From contig JAEMBT020000019.1 of the NCBI GenBank assembly GCA_018873245.2, positions 96,001 through 160,000 of the forward strand: DNA of 64,000 bases. The letters are read 5' to 3'. The DNA is from Archegozetes longisetosus. Lineage: Eukaryota; Arthropoda; Arachnida; Sarcoptiformes; Trhypochthoniidae. Made by a program: the position numbers and the translations under genes. Numbering within the stretch: position 1 is the stretch's first letter; each line of letters opens with the position of its first letter. The notes under the pieces are model-generated. The model was not told the origin of the DNA and searched no databases. It was given only the letters and a program-made list of their open reading frames with translations. Shown here in pieces: positions 32,019 through 43,262 of this stretch.

Positions 32019-35000
32019 CTAATGAAATGGAAACAAAGACGAAAGAATTATGAAAATTGTTTGACTATGGAGGACAGATGTTTGTTGTGCCGCATGAATA
32101 TGATTTACGGCATATATGAAACTTTTGAAAGCATTATACGCCTGGGGTGAGCTGACGAAGTGTTGCAATTGTGTTGTGCTGTCTATGTGACGACCAATTG
32201 TTCTTGCCAAGGCTTCTCTTTGAGGGAAATACGCCGGGCACTCCAAGAGTCTGTGTGTCACGATGTCGTCGCTGGAGCAAAATTTGCAGAGGGACGAATG
32301 TCTTGACTGTATGCGGCATAGATAGTTGCCGAAATTCCCATGCCCCGTTAAATACTGGCTGACGTGAAAGTCGGGGATGATGTAGTCTGCCGTTAGGCGA
32401 TCATGAATTGAGGGAAAGAAGGCGTATGTCAAGCGTCCTTTTACTGCCCGTACCCAGCGGCTGTCCCAGTCTGCAAGAAGGTTTCTATTGATGAGATGTC
32501 GGAAGTGAGAGATTGGTATTTGGGTGAAGGCAGGAATGGTTGTGGTGAGGTGATTTCTTGCCAGGTGATCTGCCCTTTCATTGCCGGTTATGCCAGTGTG
32601 TGCGGGCACTTTAACAAGCGCCACACGGATGCCTAAGGCTTTGATGTGATGAAACTGCTGTTGGATTTCGTTGACTAGTGTGCTGTTAGTGTTGAAGCTA
32701 TTGATGGCATTTTGTGCAGATAAACTGTCAGTGTACAGGCATACGGATTTAGGGTGCTGTTCTAGGGCGTATAGGAGGGCGCGTGAGATAGCGTATAGCT
32801 CTGCTTGAAAGACGGAGCATTCGCTGCTCAAAGAGAAGCTGAAGTCGAACCAAGTGTTCCGAAAGTAGGCGCAAAAAGCGGAGGAGACCGATGTGTCTGA
32901 CTTTGACCCATCTGTATATATGGCCATCTCAGCAGCGAACAAAGTTGGTTCTATTTGTGAACGGCAAGCTGGATGCGCCTGATCAAAGTTTTGTAGCCTT
33001 CGCTGTGCGCGATCTAAGGTTAGCAGACTGGAATACCGTCCGGGTCTCCTTTCGCTAGAGGGCAATGTTCCGATACGGATGTAGTGGTTGGCAGCCAGTT
33101 GTTCAATCCGCAGGCTAATAGGAGGGACGCCCGCTATCACGCACAATGCATTTGTCGATGAAGTCCGGTACGCCTTCGTCATTCTTAGAAGGGCGATGTG
33201 TTGGACAGATCGAAGCTTTCGCAGGTTACGATCGATCCGAGCTCTGTCGATCCATACTGGGAGGGCATAGAGGAGAGCTGGCTCAATCGCGCCATTGTAT
33301 ATGGTGCGCATTGCTGACGGTCCAATTCCCCATAGGGAACGCGAGACGAGTGATAGTTTGCTGAGTGCGTTCTTAGCCTTGCCGACAACGTAATTGATAT
33401 GCTCTGTGAAGTGGAGTTGCCAATCGATGATCACGCCCAGATATTTAAGAGAGGAAACGAATTCAATGCTTTGGCCGCCCAGGCGAATGAGAGGAGATGG
33501 CTGTGCATGTCGAGTGCGAGTAATGTAAAGAGCTTTGGATTTGCGGGCGTTGAAATGGAGTTGCGCCCTGATGCTCCAATTCTCGATTAGCTTAAGCGCT
33601 CGATTAACCAATTCGATTAGGTGGTCTTCCCTCTTAGCATGGGCTATCAAGAGCGCATCGTCGGCAAAGGCTTGGACGATTACTCCCTGTTCAAAAGGGA
33701 TCTCAAGGAGCTCGTCGTACAAGATGTTCCAGAATATGGGACCTGACGGCGTACCTTACATACAGCCCATGGTCTGAGGGCACGAGACAGACATGGATTC
33801 TGTCTCAACAGTGACGGTGCGGTCGCTGAAATAATGCAGAGCCATCCGGTAGAGGTTTTTAGGGCAGGCCTTCCGCTTGAGCTGTGACAATATTCTGTGC
33901 CACCTGGCATTGTTGAAGGCCCCTTCGACGTCCAGAGAGACGAGGATCACTCGCTCCCGAAGGGCGAGTGCTGAACGTGTGATGGATAAGGCGTTCTGGA
34001 TTGCATCAACGGTACTCGTTTGCGGTCTAAAGCTAAATTGTCTACCGTTCATCAAATGCCTCGATTGTAAGAACAAGTGAATCCTCTGGATCAGTAAGGA
34101 GTCCAAGACCTTTCCTGGGACTGATAGAAGACAGATGGGTCGCCAGGCTTTGTGAGTGTCAATTTCGGCGGAGTTAGTTTTTGGGATAAAAGCGACAGAA
34201 GCTGACTTGAATATTGATGGGAAGCACCCGACAGTGAGACAGCGGTTGTAAAACAGTGTCAATTCAGTGAGAAGAGTAAGAGAGGTGCGCTTCAAGATTG
34301 GAGCTGTTATGAGATCTAGACCGGGGGCTTTACGGTAACTCATTCGGTCTATGGTTTGTCGGACTTCCATCTCAGTAAAGGGTAGATCGTCTTCAGTCTC
34401 AGGGAGGATGGTAGTGGCTCTGCGGGATTCAGATTGCTCTTCGGAGTCATCAGCTCCTGTATCTAAAGGGTAGAATCCCTCCATAAGTGCCTCGATTGTC
34501 TCCCGTTCTGTGGTGGTAAAGGTCCCGTCCGATTTCCGGATGGTTTTGAATGGTGATTTCTTGCTGTACTTCGGATGATGCAGCTTGTAAACTACGCCCC
34601 ACGGATCGGACTCTGATGAGGAAGTGCAGAAGTCACGAAAAGATTGTTGTTTAGCAGAAGCTAACATAGTCTTATAGCGGTTGAAAGCTGATCGATACGC
34701 ATCCCGTCTCGTGTCAAGATCAACTCTGGCCCTGTTGAGGGAGTTTCTTAGGCGTCTGACTAAACGGCGCTGATTGGAAAGGTCATCGGTCCACCAGGGC
34801 ACCGAGTAGTAAGATGGCTTTTTCCGAGGCATAGACTTGTTGGCAGCTGTGTAGATGGTGCCAAGTATGAGTTGTGCAACATTCTCGACAGCCTCCATTG
34901 TTCGTGCGTTGGCGATGCTAAAATGGAGAGAGTTTCTTTTTGAAAGAAGGTATCTGTCGAACTTGTCCCAGTCGTCTTTTGATGTGTTGAAACGCCAAGA

Positions 35001-35726
35001 TGATGCGCGATTGTCTTTCGGGGCCGAGGAAAGTGAGATATCAAATAGGATATAGCGGTGGTCGCTGGCGGAGTCCTCTGTCAAGACTTGCCAGTTGCGT
35101 GTAAGGCGGAGGGCGCGGCTATTAACGATCGTGAGATCGATAAAACCTTGCTCGCCGTTTATCCTGGAGAATGTTGGAGTAAGGCCGTCGTTGATAAGAT
35201 ACAGGTTGTTGGCTGCGATGAACTCTTCCATCGCTCGACCTCTTGTGTCATCCTCGGGACTGCCCCAAGCTTGAGACTTAGCGTTTGCATCGATGCCGAT
35301 GATTAGTTTGTTCGACTGGAGCGCACCTACCAAGGCAGAGAGATTTGCAATGTCGGCCGAGTTATCAAAAGGTTCTCGAGGCTTATGATAGGCCGATATG
35401 AAGGTGAAATGTTCTGTGCCTGTGCCTATTGAGACTACACAGTGATATGCGTTAGAGAGATGGCAGATGTGATGTACGGACAGTGACCGATTAAAGATCG
35501 CAATTGCCGCTTTAGGGTTGTCCGTCGAGTACACAATATGTCTAGCTCCGTTAAGTCCGCGAACGGCTCCCTTGAGTACATAAGGTTCTTGAATGAAGAT
35601 TACGTCGTAGTGCCGCTCGGCAGCGATTTTTGTAAGATGGAATGAGGCGTTTTTAGACAGATGCAGATTGATTTGCAGGACCGAGAGGCATAAGGGCTGT
35701 GCGTTGTAGGACGGAGAGCTAGCCAT
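32019..35726 (-). pseudogene. Family Y copy D ORF2 (endonuclease-RT-RNase H), one nonsense codon
   Basis: One frame of 1235 codons from ATG 35726 with a single stop, TAA at 33756-33758. Copy E has CAA (Gln) there, in the conserved MGCMQGTPSGP RT motif. Endonuclease: LQINLHLSKNASFHLTKIAA, FIQEPY, IGIDANAKSQAWGS, SASDHRYILFD. RT: YRKAPGLDLITAPILKR, VSLDVEGAFNNARW, and AFADD with the catalytic FADD at residues 687-690 (33657-33668). RNase H: YTDGS (about residue 937), then AELYAI, YTDSLSAQNAI and NERADHLA, so all four acidic positions are present. C-terminal CCHC: LCKFCSSDDIVTHRLLEC (about residue 1146). ATG overlaps the ORF1 stop by 8 nt (ATGGCTAG). One reversion would reopen the frame. Confidence 0.9.
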
Positions 35727-37047
35727 AATTAATGCGATTGAACTGAGCCTGTTTGTAACGCACTAAGTGAGGGCAAGAGTCGGAGAGCACGGTGAGGTCA
35801 GTTCGAATGTTCGGATTATTGAATCGTACTCTGTCCGAAAGGCAGTTCGTACACTGGGCCTTAGTCTGATCTGTCTTATTAAGGCAGTCAGCGAATTTGT
35901 GCGCGCCGGCACAGTAGGAACAGGTGGTTTTTTGAGGGCAAGCGTATGATGAGCCGTCCAGTCGTTTACTGACGGAGCGATGTCCAAGACCGCAGCACTT
36001 GAAGCATCTTGTGACCAGGATGTTGTCCTCAGCTTCAATGAGATGCCATTGAATGCGGATGCGACCGATGGACTTTATGATTTTGCGGAGCTTTGGAGAC
36101 ACTTGAATGACGATATGACGGGTGTCTCTACTAATTGGGCTATGGAAGATAAAACGCAGTTCGGCTTTAAATGCCATCAGATCTGAATAAACGGATCTGA
36201 TTTCTGAATTTTGCGTAAATAGCGCGTGAGCCAGCTCGTCATCGCTTATGTCCTTAGGGACTGAGAGAAGTCTCATACGTGGATCGCGCTTTTTCGGCTC
36301 CTTGAGATCGTAGAGTGTTGTAAAGCGGTGATCTAGGGCTAGTCGATCTTTTAGCGCAGTAAGCTTTTGGGGATCGCGGACGGCCAATATAACTCGACCG
36401 TTAGCAGAGCGGCGTAGTTGTGATATTCCGATGCCGAGCGAGACTGGGTCAATAACCTTTGATAGGTCAGCTCGTGTTAGGGTTGAGTCGGAGTGAGTCT
36501 TCGCCTGAACAATTAGGGGGAAGTCAGGCTGTCGCTCGGGTTCGCGATTGCGCTTAGCAGTGATTTTCGCGAATGTAAGAGGTTTATCGCAGGGCGACTG
36601 AGAAAATGGAGGACTCACCGTGGTAGATGAAGCGGTGTGAGTCTTAATGATTGGCAACTCCTTTTTCAGTAAGGCGGCGATAGTGTTGACGGTCTCCTGC
36701 TGGGCACTCATTGATGACTGGAGATTAGCGAGAGCGTTACTCGCGTCGAGCTGTGCCCGAAGCACAGAGCAAGCTCTCTGCGCCTCTTGAGCTAGGAAGA
36801 TAGCTCGTCTGAAGAAATCTCTGACCTTGTCCTTGCATGAAGAGCGCATCTGTTGAGACTCTAAAGCAGCCATCCAGCGGTCAAATTCGGAGTTCAATGA
36901 TGCAATGATATCCGAGTCGCCGAACTCAATCGTTGCGGCAACTGAGGCAAGTGTGGGGCCATCAGGCTGATTCTCATCCTCAGAAGAGCATGAGGGTGAT
37001 ATTGCGATTCTGGCACATGGTTTCGGTTTCCGCGCCCTAGGCGCAAT
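35719..37047 (-). pseudogene. Family Y copy D ORF1, start codon lost
   Basis: Gag-like RNA-binding protein. The frame runs from about 37047 to the stop at 35719-35721. The position aligned with the copy E start (ATGGCCTCTGTTGCGCC) reads ATAGCTACCATTGCGCC, so the ATG is gone. The next in-frame Met is at 36897, about 50 residues later. Blocks: EFDRWMAALESQQMRSSCKD near the N-terminus with a helical stretch, a conserved middle (DPVSLGIGISQLRRSANG), and zinc knuckles (TRCFKCCGLGHRSVSKR, then CPQKTTCSYCAGAHKFADC). Otherwise the frame is uninterrupted. Confidence 0.8.
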
Positions 37048-37428
37048 GGTAGCTATTAAGATGAGATGGCACTGCAGAGGGCGCTGTTGTTAGTGCTGGC
37101 AATGACGTGAGTTGGTGGAGTAGCTATGACGATTAGTAGAGGGCAGATGAGAAGTGTTAGATGAATGATAGTATAAAGCACGTTAATAACGTCAGGTAAT
37201 TTGATATGAGATACAGAGCACGTAATTTCTGTATGAGAGTGAGTTTTAAGCACGAACGAGAAATATCAGTATCTGTTGGGCACTCGACGTAGACGGTCGC
37301 ACAGGTTGAGGCACTAAAAGGGCACAAACTGAATAAGAAAGCACTATGAAGGCTTAGTACTATAAAAATAACACTATGGAAGAGCAGAACACAATGCGAC
37401 TACACTCTACAGCAGTCAAACTGCAACT

Positions 37429-37442
37429 AAAGTTAGAGGTTC
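37429..37442 (+). other. 18S rDNA target duplication between Y copies D and E
   Basis: AAAGTTAGAGGTTC, identical to the 18S sequence at 31841-31852 and 43103-43116. It separates the 5' end of copy D from the 3' end of copy E and shows that the two insertions used the same site. Confidence 0.9.
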
Positions 37443-37483
37443 TATTCAGTTTATTTATAAAAAAATTAAATGTTTTGCAGATA

Positions 37484-37513
37484 CACGCACATGACTCATT
37501 GGTATGGTGCGCG
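37484..37513 (-). promoter_or_regulatory. Conserved 3' UTR stem-loop, copy E
   Basis: CACGCACATGACTCATTGGT followed by ATGGTGCGCG matches the copy D hairpin with two changes. The inner stem CGCAC/GTGCG is kept. Its location next to the 3' terminus is also kept. Confidence 0.55.
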
Positions 37514-37807
37514 ATGCCAAAATGAACTTATTGAAGATAAACAAGACATAACAAAGGAGTTCGTTGGTGAGTGCAGTTATTTTATAAAATAAAATGTGGT
37601 GCGCAGCGCCGGAAGATTCCTGCTAGCCAGCTTTTGGTTCCGCAGGGTCGTCCCGGAAAACTGTGCGCCATATAAAAGCAGAGTAAAATAAGTTAATTAA
37701 GTTAAGTATTTAAAAATTAAGAATTAAAACTAAAATGAATTTTTTATAAAACATCAGACTGAGTGCGCTGTTGTGGTCATTTTGCTTTTCCGCGCCTGTT
37801 CCGTCTA

Positions 37808-40800
37808 TCATCCGATTGGAGTGGATCCTGTGGTGGCCGCTTCTGTAATTTTCCGAATCCGTTCCACCGAAGCTACGAATTCTTTAAAGGCGTCGAAGGC
37901 TATCTCGGAGGAAACTAGAAGTTGAAGCGGTGTTGCTTCGCCAACTGTTATGCCGATCGTCGCGGACATGATTCTTCGTTGGTCTGAGAACGCTGGGCAT
38001 TCAAGTAAACGATGGTTAGCCGTATCTTCCCTGGAGCAGTGCCGGCAGGTCGATACTCGTTTGATGCCTATTCGGTGCAAATAGATACCAAAATCTCGGT
38101 GTCCTGTTAGATACTGGCTGATGTAAAAGTTTGGATCAAGGAAGCTCATATCTAGCCGGTCACGAACTGATGGAAGGAAGGCAAATCTGTGACGGCCTTA
38201 ATTCGCAGAAGCCCAGCGATTGTCCCATTCATCAATGAGCCGCAGGAGAACCCGTCGTCTGAAGTATGAAATCGGAATGAGCTGGAAGTCCGGTTCGGTT
38301 GATGGTTGGTGACTTCTGGCCATTTGGTCGGCTCTTTCGTTGCCTGCGATCCCGGAGTGTGCTGGAACCTTTATCAACGCTGTGCGGACGCCTAGGGCTT
38401 TTAGTTAGTACAAATAATGATGGATGTCTCTCACGAGCGCGCTGTATGTAGTAAAGCCATTAATTGCGTACTGTGATGAAAGACTATCCGTATACAAGCA
38501 GACGGAGCTTGGTCGAATTGCCGCGGCGTGTTGAAGAGCTCGAAGAATTGCGTAAAGTTCGGCTTGGAACACGGAGCACTCACTACTCAAAGTGAAACTG
38601 GCGTCGAACCAAATATTACAATGATGGGCGCAGAAGGCGGAGGAGACTGATGTATCTGATTTTGAGCCATCGGTGTAGATGTTCATTTCAGCATCGAACG
38701 ATACCGACTCGACTTGAGAGCGTAGGGCGGGATGGACTTGACTAAAGTATTCAAGGTTTCGTTCGAGTCGGTCAAATGTCATTAGGTCGAGATGAGGTCC
38801 AGGTCTTCTTTCGCCAATTGGTCGTGTCCCTCTGCGGATATAATGGTTGGCTACCAATTGTTCCATTCGTAAACTAATGGGAGGAACACCAGCTATCACG
38901 CACAGGGCTTCCGTTGACGATGTTCTATAGGCTTTCGTCACTCTCAAAAGTGCTATGTGCTGCACGGATCGGATCTTCCGCAAGTTACGGTCTATCCGGG
39001 CTCTGTCAACCCATATCGGAAGTGCGTACATTAGGGCTGGTTCAATCGCCCCGTTGAAGATGGTCCTCATCGCCGACGGCCCAATCCCCCATAACGAGCG
39101 CGAAACAAACGATAGCTTGCTGATGGCGTCTTTCGCTTTTCCGACCGCATAATTTATGTGTTCTGTGAAATGAAGCTGCCAATCGATAATGACTCCAAGA
39201 TATTTGATTGAATGGGCGAATTCTATACTGATACCACCGAGGCGAATAAGAGGAGATGGTTGTGGGTGACGCGTGCGAGTAACATAAAGTGCCTTGGATT
39301 TTCAAGCGTTGAAATGAAGTTGTACACGGCTACTCCAGGCTTCGATTTCCCTGAGAGCTCGGTTGGCCTTTTCTATCAGCTCGTCCTCCCTTTTGGCGTG
39401 AATTATGAGAAGTGCGTCATCGGCAAAGGCCTGAACTACAACTCCCTGCTCAAATGGTAGTTCAAGAAGTTTATTGTATAAAATGTTCCAAAATATTGGG
39501 CCTGATGGTGTGCCTTGCATGCAGCCCATAGTTTGAGGACGGGAGACAGTGGTGGACTCAGTCTCTACAGTGACGGATCGGTTACTAAAATAGTGGAGTC
39601 CCAGTCGATAGAGATTTCGTGGGCACATTTTACTTTTGAGTTGGGCTAAAATTCGATGCCATTTAGCATTGTCAAACGCACCTTCGACATCAAGCGAGAC
39701 GAGAATTACTCTTTCCCAACGAGCCAATGAGGAGCGCGTGATAGCCAAAGCATTCTCTATGGCATCAACTGTGTTCGTTTGTGGTCTAAAACCAAACTGA
39801 TTTTCACTCATCAATTGTCTTGAGTGTAAGAACCACTGGATGCGCTGGATTAGAAGATGGTCTAACACTTTTCCCGGTACCGAAAGAAGGCAAATAGGTC
39901 TCCATGCTTTATGGGTTTCGATGCTGACTGAGTGAGGTTTTGGAATAAAAGTGACGGAGGCTGACTTGAAGATTGATGGAAAACATCCCAAAATGAGACA
40001 TCTTTATAGAAAAGAGTCAGTTCAGAGAGAAGGGTGAGAGCGGTACGTTTCATGATCGGAGCAGTAATGAGGTCGAGCCCTGGGGCTTTACGGTTACCCA
40101 TCCGATTGATTGCGTGTTGGACTTCCATTTCAGTGAACGGCCCGTCATCGTTGGTTTCTGGTACAACACTGGCTGCTATTCGGGACTCGGATTGCTCTGA
40201 GTCGTCTTCATCCCCGTTGTCAGAGGGATAGAATCCTTCTAGAAGTGTTGAAATCGTCTCGTGCTCTGTGGTGGTGAAAGTTCCGTCCGACCTGCGAATG
40301 GTTCTGAAGGGAGTCCTTTTAACATATTTAAGGCGGTATAGTTTGTAGACTATGCCCCAAGGAGTAGAGGTACAGAACGCACGAAAGGATTGGTGTTTAG
40401 CGGTCGTAATCATGGTCTTATATCGGTTGAAAGCTGTCTTATAGGCCTCTTGTTTAACATCACGATCATGTGTGGTTCTGTTCAGCGCATTTCGTAGGCG
40501 CCTAACCAAGCGACGCTGGGTGGAAAAGTCTTCAGTCCACCATGGTACCGAATATTGAGTCATCCTTTTCCTGGGCATAGATTTGTTAGCGGCTGTGAAG
40601 ATGGTTCCGACCAAGATTTGGGCGACATTTTCTATGTTTTGAGTTGTAATAGCGTTGGTAATACGATAGTGGAGGAACGTCTTCTTTGAAAGGAGATAAT
40701 GATCAAACTTTTCCCAATCCGCCTTGGCCGTATTGAAGCGTCGGGATGATGATCTCTGGTCCTGCGGGGTGGAAGAAGTCGATACATCAAAGAATATGTA

Positions 40801-41470
40801 GCGGTGGTCACTTGCAGAGTCTTCAGTAGAAACCTCCCAGTTATTTATATGGCGGAGGGCGCGACTGTTGACAATTGTCAAATCGATAAAACTCTGTTCG
40901 CCATTTATATGGGCGAAGGTTGGGATACGGCCATCATTAACAAGAAATAAGTTATCGGTTGCTATGAACTCTTCTACCACTCGACCTCGTGTGTCCTCTT
41001 CAGAGCTACCCCAAGACTGAGACTTGGCGTTCGCGTCTATGCCGATGATAATTTTGTTTGCCCGGAGGTCAACGACTATGGTGGATAGTTTCGCGACATC
41101 ATTCGAATTGTCAAAAGGATAGCGAGGCTTGTGGTAAGCTGATATAAAAGTGAATTCTTCTGTGCCTGTGCCGACCGAGACTGCACAATGGTTTGCATCT
41201 GAGAGATGCACGATATGGTGTACCGAAAGTGATCGGTTAAATATTGCGACCGCCGCTTTAGGGTTTCTCGAAGAGAAGACAATGTGGTTCGCTCCGTTCA
41301 GTCCGCACACAGTTCCTTTGACGACATGGTTCTTGTATAAGTGCGACATCATAGTGTCGTTCGGTGATTATTTTTGAGAGATGGGCTGAGGCGCTTTTCG
41401 ACAAATGAAGATTAATTTGTACGATCGAGAGATGTGGAGACTGAGTGATGGTAGTCGGTGAACTAGCCAT
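37808..41470 (-). pseudogene. Family Y copy E ORF2 (endonuclease-RT-RNase H), frameshifted
   Basis: Starts at ATG 41470 with the endonuclease (VQINLHLSKSASAHLSKIIT). Frame changes are seen near 41335 (after IQEP), between 39990 and 39860, near 39302, and between 38405 and 38150. Domains remain legible: IGIDANAKSQSWGSSEEDTR, SASDHRYIFFDVS, RT with MGNRKAPGLDLITAP, DVEGAFDNAKW, intact MGCMQGTPSGP and AFADDALLI (about 39420), RNase H with IYTDGSKSDTS (about 38670) and YTDSLSSQYAI, and the terminal knuckle CRHCSREDTANHRLLEC (about 38050). It provides the reference for the Gln codon lost in copy D. Confidence 0.88.
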
Positions 41471-42800
41471 AGTTAGTGCGATTAAATTCAGACTGTTTGT
41501 ATCGTATTAATTGAGGACACGATTCATTCAGCGCCGAGTGGTCAGTATGGGTATTCGCGTTTTTGGATCGGGATTTCTCCGCAAGACAGTTTGCACATTG
41601 GGCTTTCGACTGATCGTCTTTGTTGGGGCATTCGGTAAATTTATGTTCGCCAGCGCAGTGGGAACAAGTGGTTTTGTGAGGACAAGTATATGAAGATCCA
41701 TCCGATCGTTTGCAAACAGAACGATGTCCGAATCCGCAACATTTGTAGCATCGCGTGGTTAAGATGAAGTCTTCAGCCTCGATAAGGGACCATTGAATGC
41801 GAAGGCGACTTATGGACTTAATGACCTTACGGAGCTTTGGAGAGACTTGGATGACAATGTGACGGGTATCTCTCATAATGGGGCCATGGAAGATAAAACG
41901 CATCTCAGCCTTAAAGGTCATGAGGTTCGAGTATACTGATTTTATTTCAGTATTTTGTGTGAAAATTGCGTGCGTCAACTCGTCATCATCTACGTCTTTG
42001 GGGACGGAAAGGAGCCTCATACGTGGGTCGCGTCGCTTAGGTTCACTCAGCTCATATTGGCTGACAAAGCACTGATTTTGGGCTAGTCGGTCTTTAAGCA
42101 CCGTAAGATCTTGAGGGTTACGGACAGCGACTACGACGCGGCCATTTCTTGAGCGACGAAATTGCGACACACCTATTCCGAGGGACACCGGATCGATTGC
42201 TTGGGAAAGGTCAGCTCGAGTGACGGATGAGTCCGTGTGAGACTTAGAATGAACGATCAGCAGGAAGTCAGGCTGTCTTTCATACTCGCGCTTGCGCTTC
42301 GCGGTAACTTCGGCAAAAGTAACTGGCTTATCGCTATGCGGCTGACAAAGCGAAGGACTCACCGATGGTATTGAAGTGGCGTGTTCCTTGATGGCAGGAA
42401 GCTCCTTCTTCAGTAAAGCGGCGATAGTATTAATCGTTTTTTGTTGGGTGTTGATTGATGACTGAAGACCAGCGAAGGTGTTGTTAGCATCGAGTTGTGC
42501 ACGAAGAACAGAACAGGCTCGCTGGGCCTCTTGTGCGAGAGAAACGGCTCGCCTGAAGAAATCGCGGACCTTCTCTTTACAAGCAGAGCGCATGTGTTGA
42601 GACTCTAGAGAAGCCATCCAGCGGTCAAATTCTGAGTTGAGTGATGCGATTATATCTGCATCACCAAACTCTATAGTGGCGGCGACAGATGCATGTGTAG
42701 GAGCGTTCGGTTGATCCTCAGCATCAGATGAGGATGCAGATGTGATGGCAATACTAGGGCAGGGCTTCGCTTTCCGCCCCTTAGGCGCAACAGAGGCCAT
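41463..42800 (-). CDS. Family Y copy E ORF1 (intact, Gag-like)
   Basis: Uninterrupted 445-codon frame from ATG 42800 (MASVAPKGRKAKPCPS). An in-frame ATG seven codons upstream is possible, but the downstream one aligns with copy D. N-terminal Ser/Ala-rich tail, a helical region at residues about 60-130 (FDRWMASLESQHMRSACKEK), a conserved block (DPVSLGIGVSQFRRSRNGRV, about residue 215), and a zinc-knuckle array (TRCYKCCGFGHRSVCKR, then CPHKTTCSHCAGEHKFTEC, then CANC). By family knowledge it binds element RNA and accompanies ORF2 in the ribonucleoprotein. It overlaps the ORF2 start by 8 nt. Confidence 0.85.
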   Translation of the reverse strand: MASVAPKGRKAKPCPSIAITSASSSDAEDQPNAPTHASVAATIEFGDADIIASLNSEFDRWMASLESQHMRSACKEKVRDFFRRAVSLAQEAQRACSVLRAQLDANNTFAGLQSSINTQQKTINTIAALLKKELPAIKEHATSIPSVSPSLCQPHSDKPVTFAEVTAKRKREYERQPDFLLIVHSKSHTDSSVTRADLSQAIDPVSLGIGVSQFRRSRNGRVVVAVRNPQDLTVLKDRLAQNQCFVSQYELSEPKRRDPRMRLLSVPKDVDDDELTHAIFTQNTEIKSVYSNLMTFKAEMRFIFHGPIMRDTRHIVIQVSPKLRKVIKSISRLRIQWSLIEAEDFILTTRCYKCCGFGHRSVCKRSDGSSYTCPHKTTCSHCAGEHKFTECPNKDDQSKAQCANCLAEKSRSKNANTHTDHSALNESCPQLIRYKQSEFNRTNYG

Positions 42801-43102
42801 TATGATTAGGGGGCTCAGCAATAGGCAACCGTAATGGAAGATTCGAAAACAGCGTCAGAAAAACAAATAATAAAAATTAATAATCAGACGTAGTTTCTGT
42901 AATCGAGTGAGTTTTTGGCACAGTCAAAAAAAGTCATTCAATGTTGAGCAGTCAACCAGAGTGGTCGCACTAATCAGAACACACAATATAAAAAAGGGCA
43001 CAAAATCTATGAGTATGTATTATGAAAACTTTGACTAGTTTTAACAGATACACTGGGAGAGAACACAATGCGACTGCACTCTACAGCAGTCAAACTGCAA
43101 CT

Positions 43103-43262
43103 AAAGTTAGAGGTTCGAAGGCGATCAGATACCGCCCTAGTTCTAACCATAAACGATGCCAACCAGTAATCCGTCTGAGTTCCTTAAATGACTCGACGGG
43201 CAACTTCCGGGAAACCAAAGTTTTTCGGTTCCAGGGGAAGTATGGTTGCAAAGCTGAAACTT
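43103..43262 (+). rRNA. 18S rRNA gene, internal segment 2
   Basis: Continues 18S directly from segment 1: AAAGTTAGAGGTTCGAAGGC, GATCAGATACCGCCCTAGTT, CTAACCATAAACGATGCC, GGGAAGTATGGTTGCAAAGC, ending TGAAACTT. It carries many G-to-A and C-to-T changes (for example AACCAGTAATCCG where AGCCAGCGATCCG is usual), so it is a decayed copy. The next 18S base pairs appear at 48342. Confidence 0.93.

Larger units (their letters stand above)
31854..37428 (-). mobile_element. Family Y copy D (non-LTR element in 18S rDNA)
   Basis: Flanked on the left by AAAGTTAGAGGTT (31841-31853) and on the right by AAAGTTAGAGGTTC (37429-37442), both 18S sequence. It therefore has a target duplication of about 13 bp. Antisense to the rRNA gene. 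The 5' end is ...CAGTCAAACTGCAACT on the plus strand and is shared with copy E. ORF1 and ORF2 are nearly intact. The 3' UTR (31854-32018) contains a conserved stem-loop. The 5' UTR occupies about 37048-37428. It is a separate lineage from family X: ORF2 has an RNase H domain and the target lies about 620 nt further along 18S. Confidence 0.9.
37443..43102 (-). mobile_element. Family Y copy E (non-LTR element in 18S rDNA)
   Basis: The same family as copy D, at the same 18S target, in the same antisense orientation. Its 5' end (43102) abuts AAAGTTAGAGGTTCGAAGGC, which continues into 18S segment 2. ORF1 is intact; ORF2 is frameshifted. The 3' UTR (37443-37807) includes the conserved stem-loop and a longer, unrelated tail compared with copy D. 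The 5' UTR spans 42801-43102. D and E differ at many third-codon positions, so they are separate insertions and not a recent tandem duplication. Confidence 0.9.

Noticed and set aside
35767-42075. Many 60-90 codon plus-strand ORFs over families X and Y
   Set aside because: They are shadows of GC-richer ORF1/ORF2 on the minus strand and show no independent motifs.
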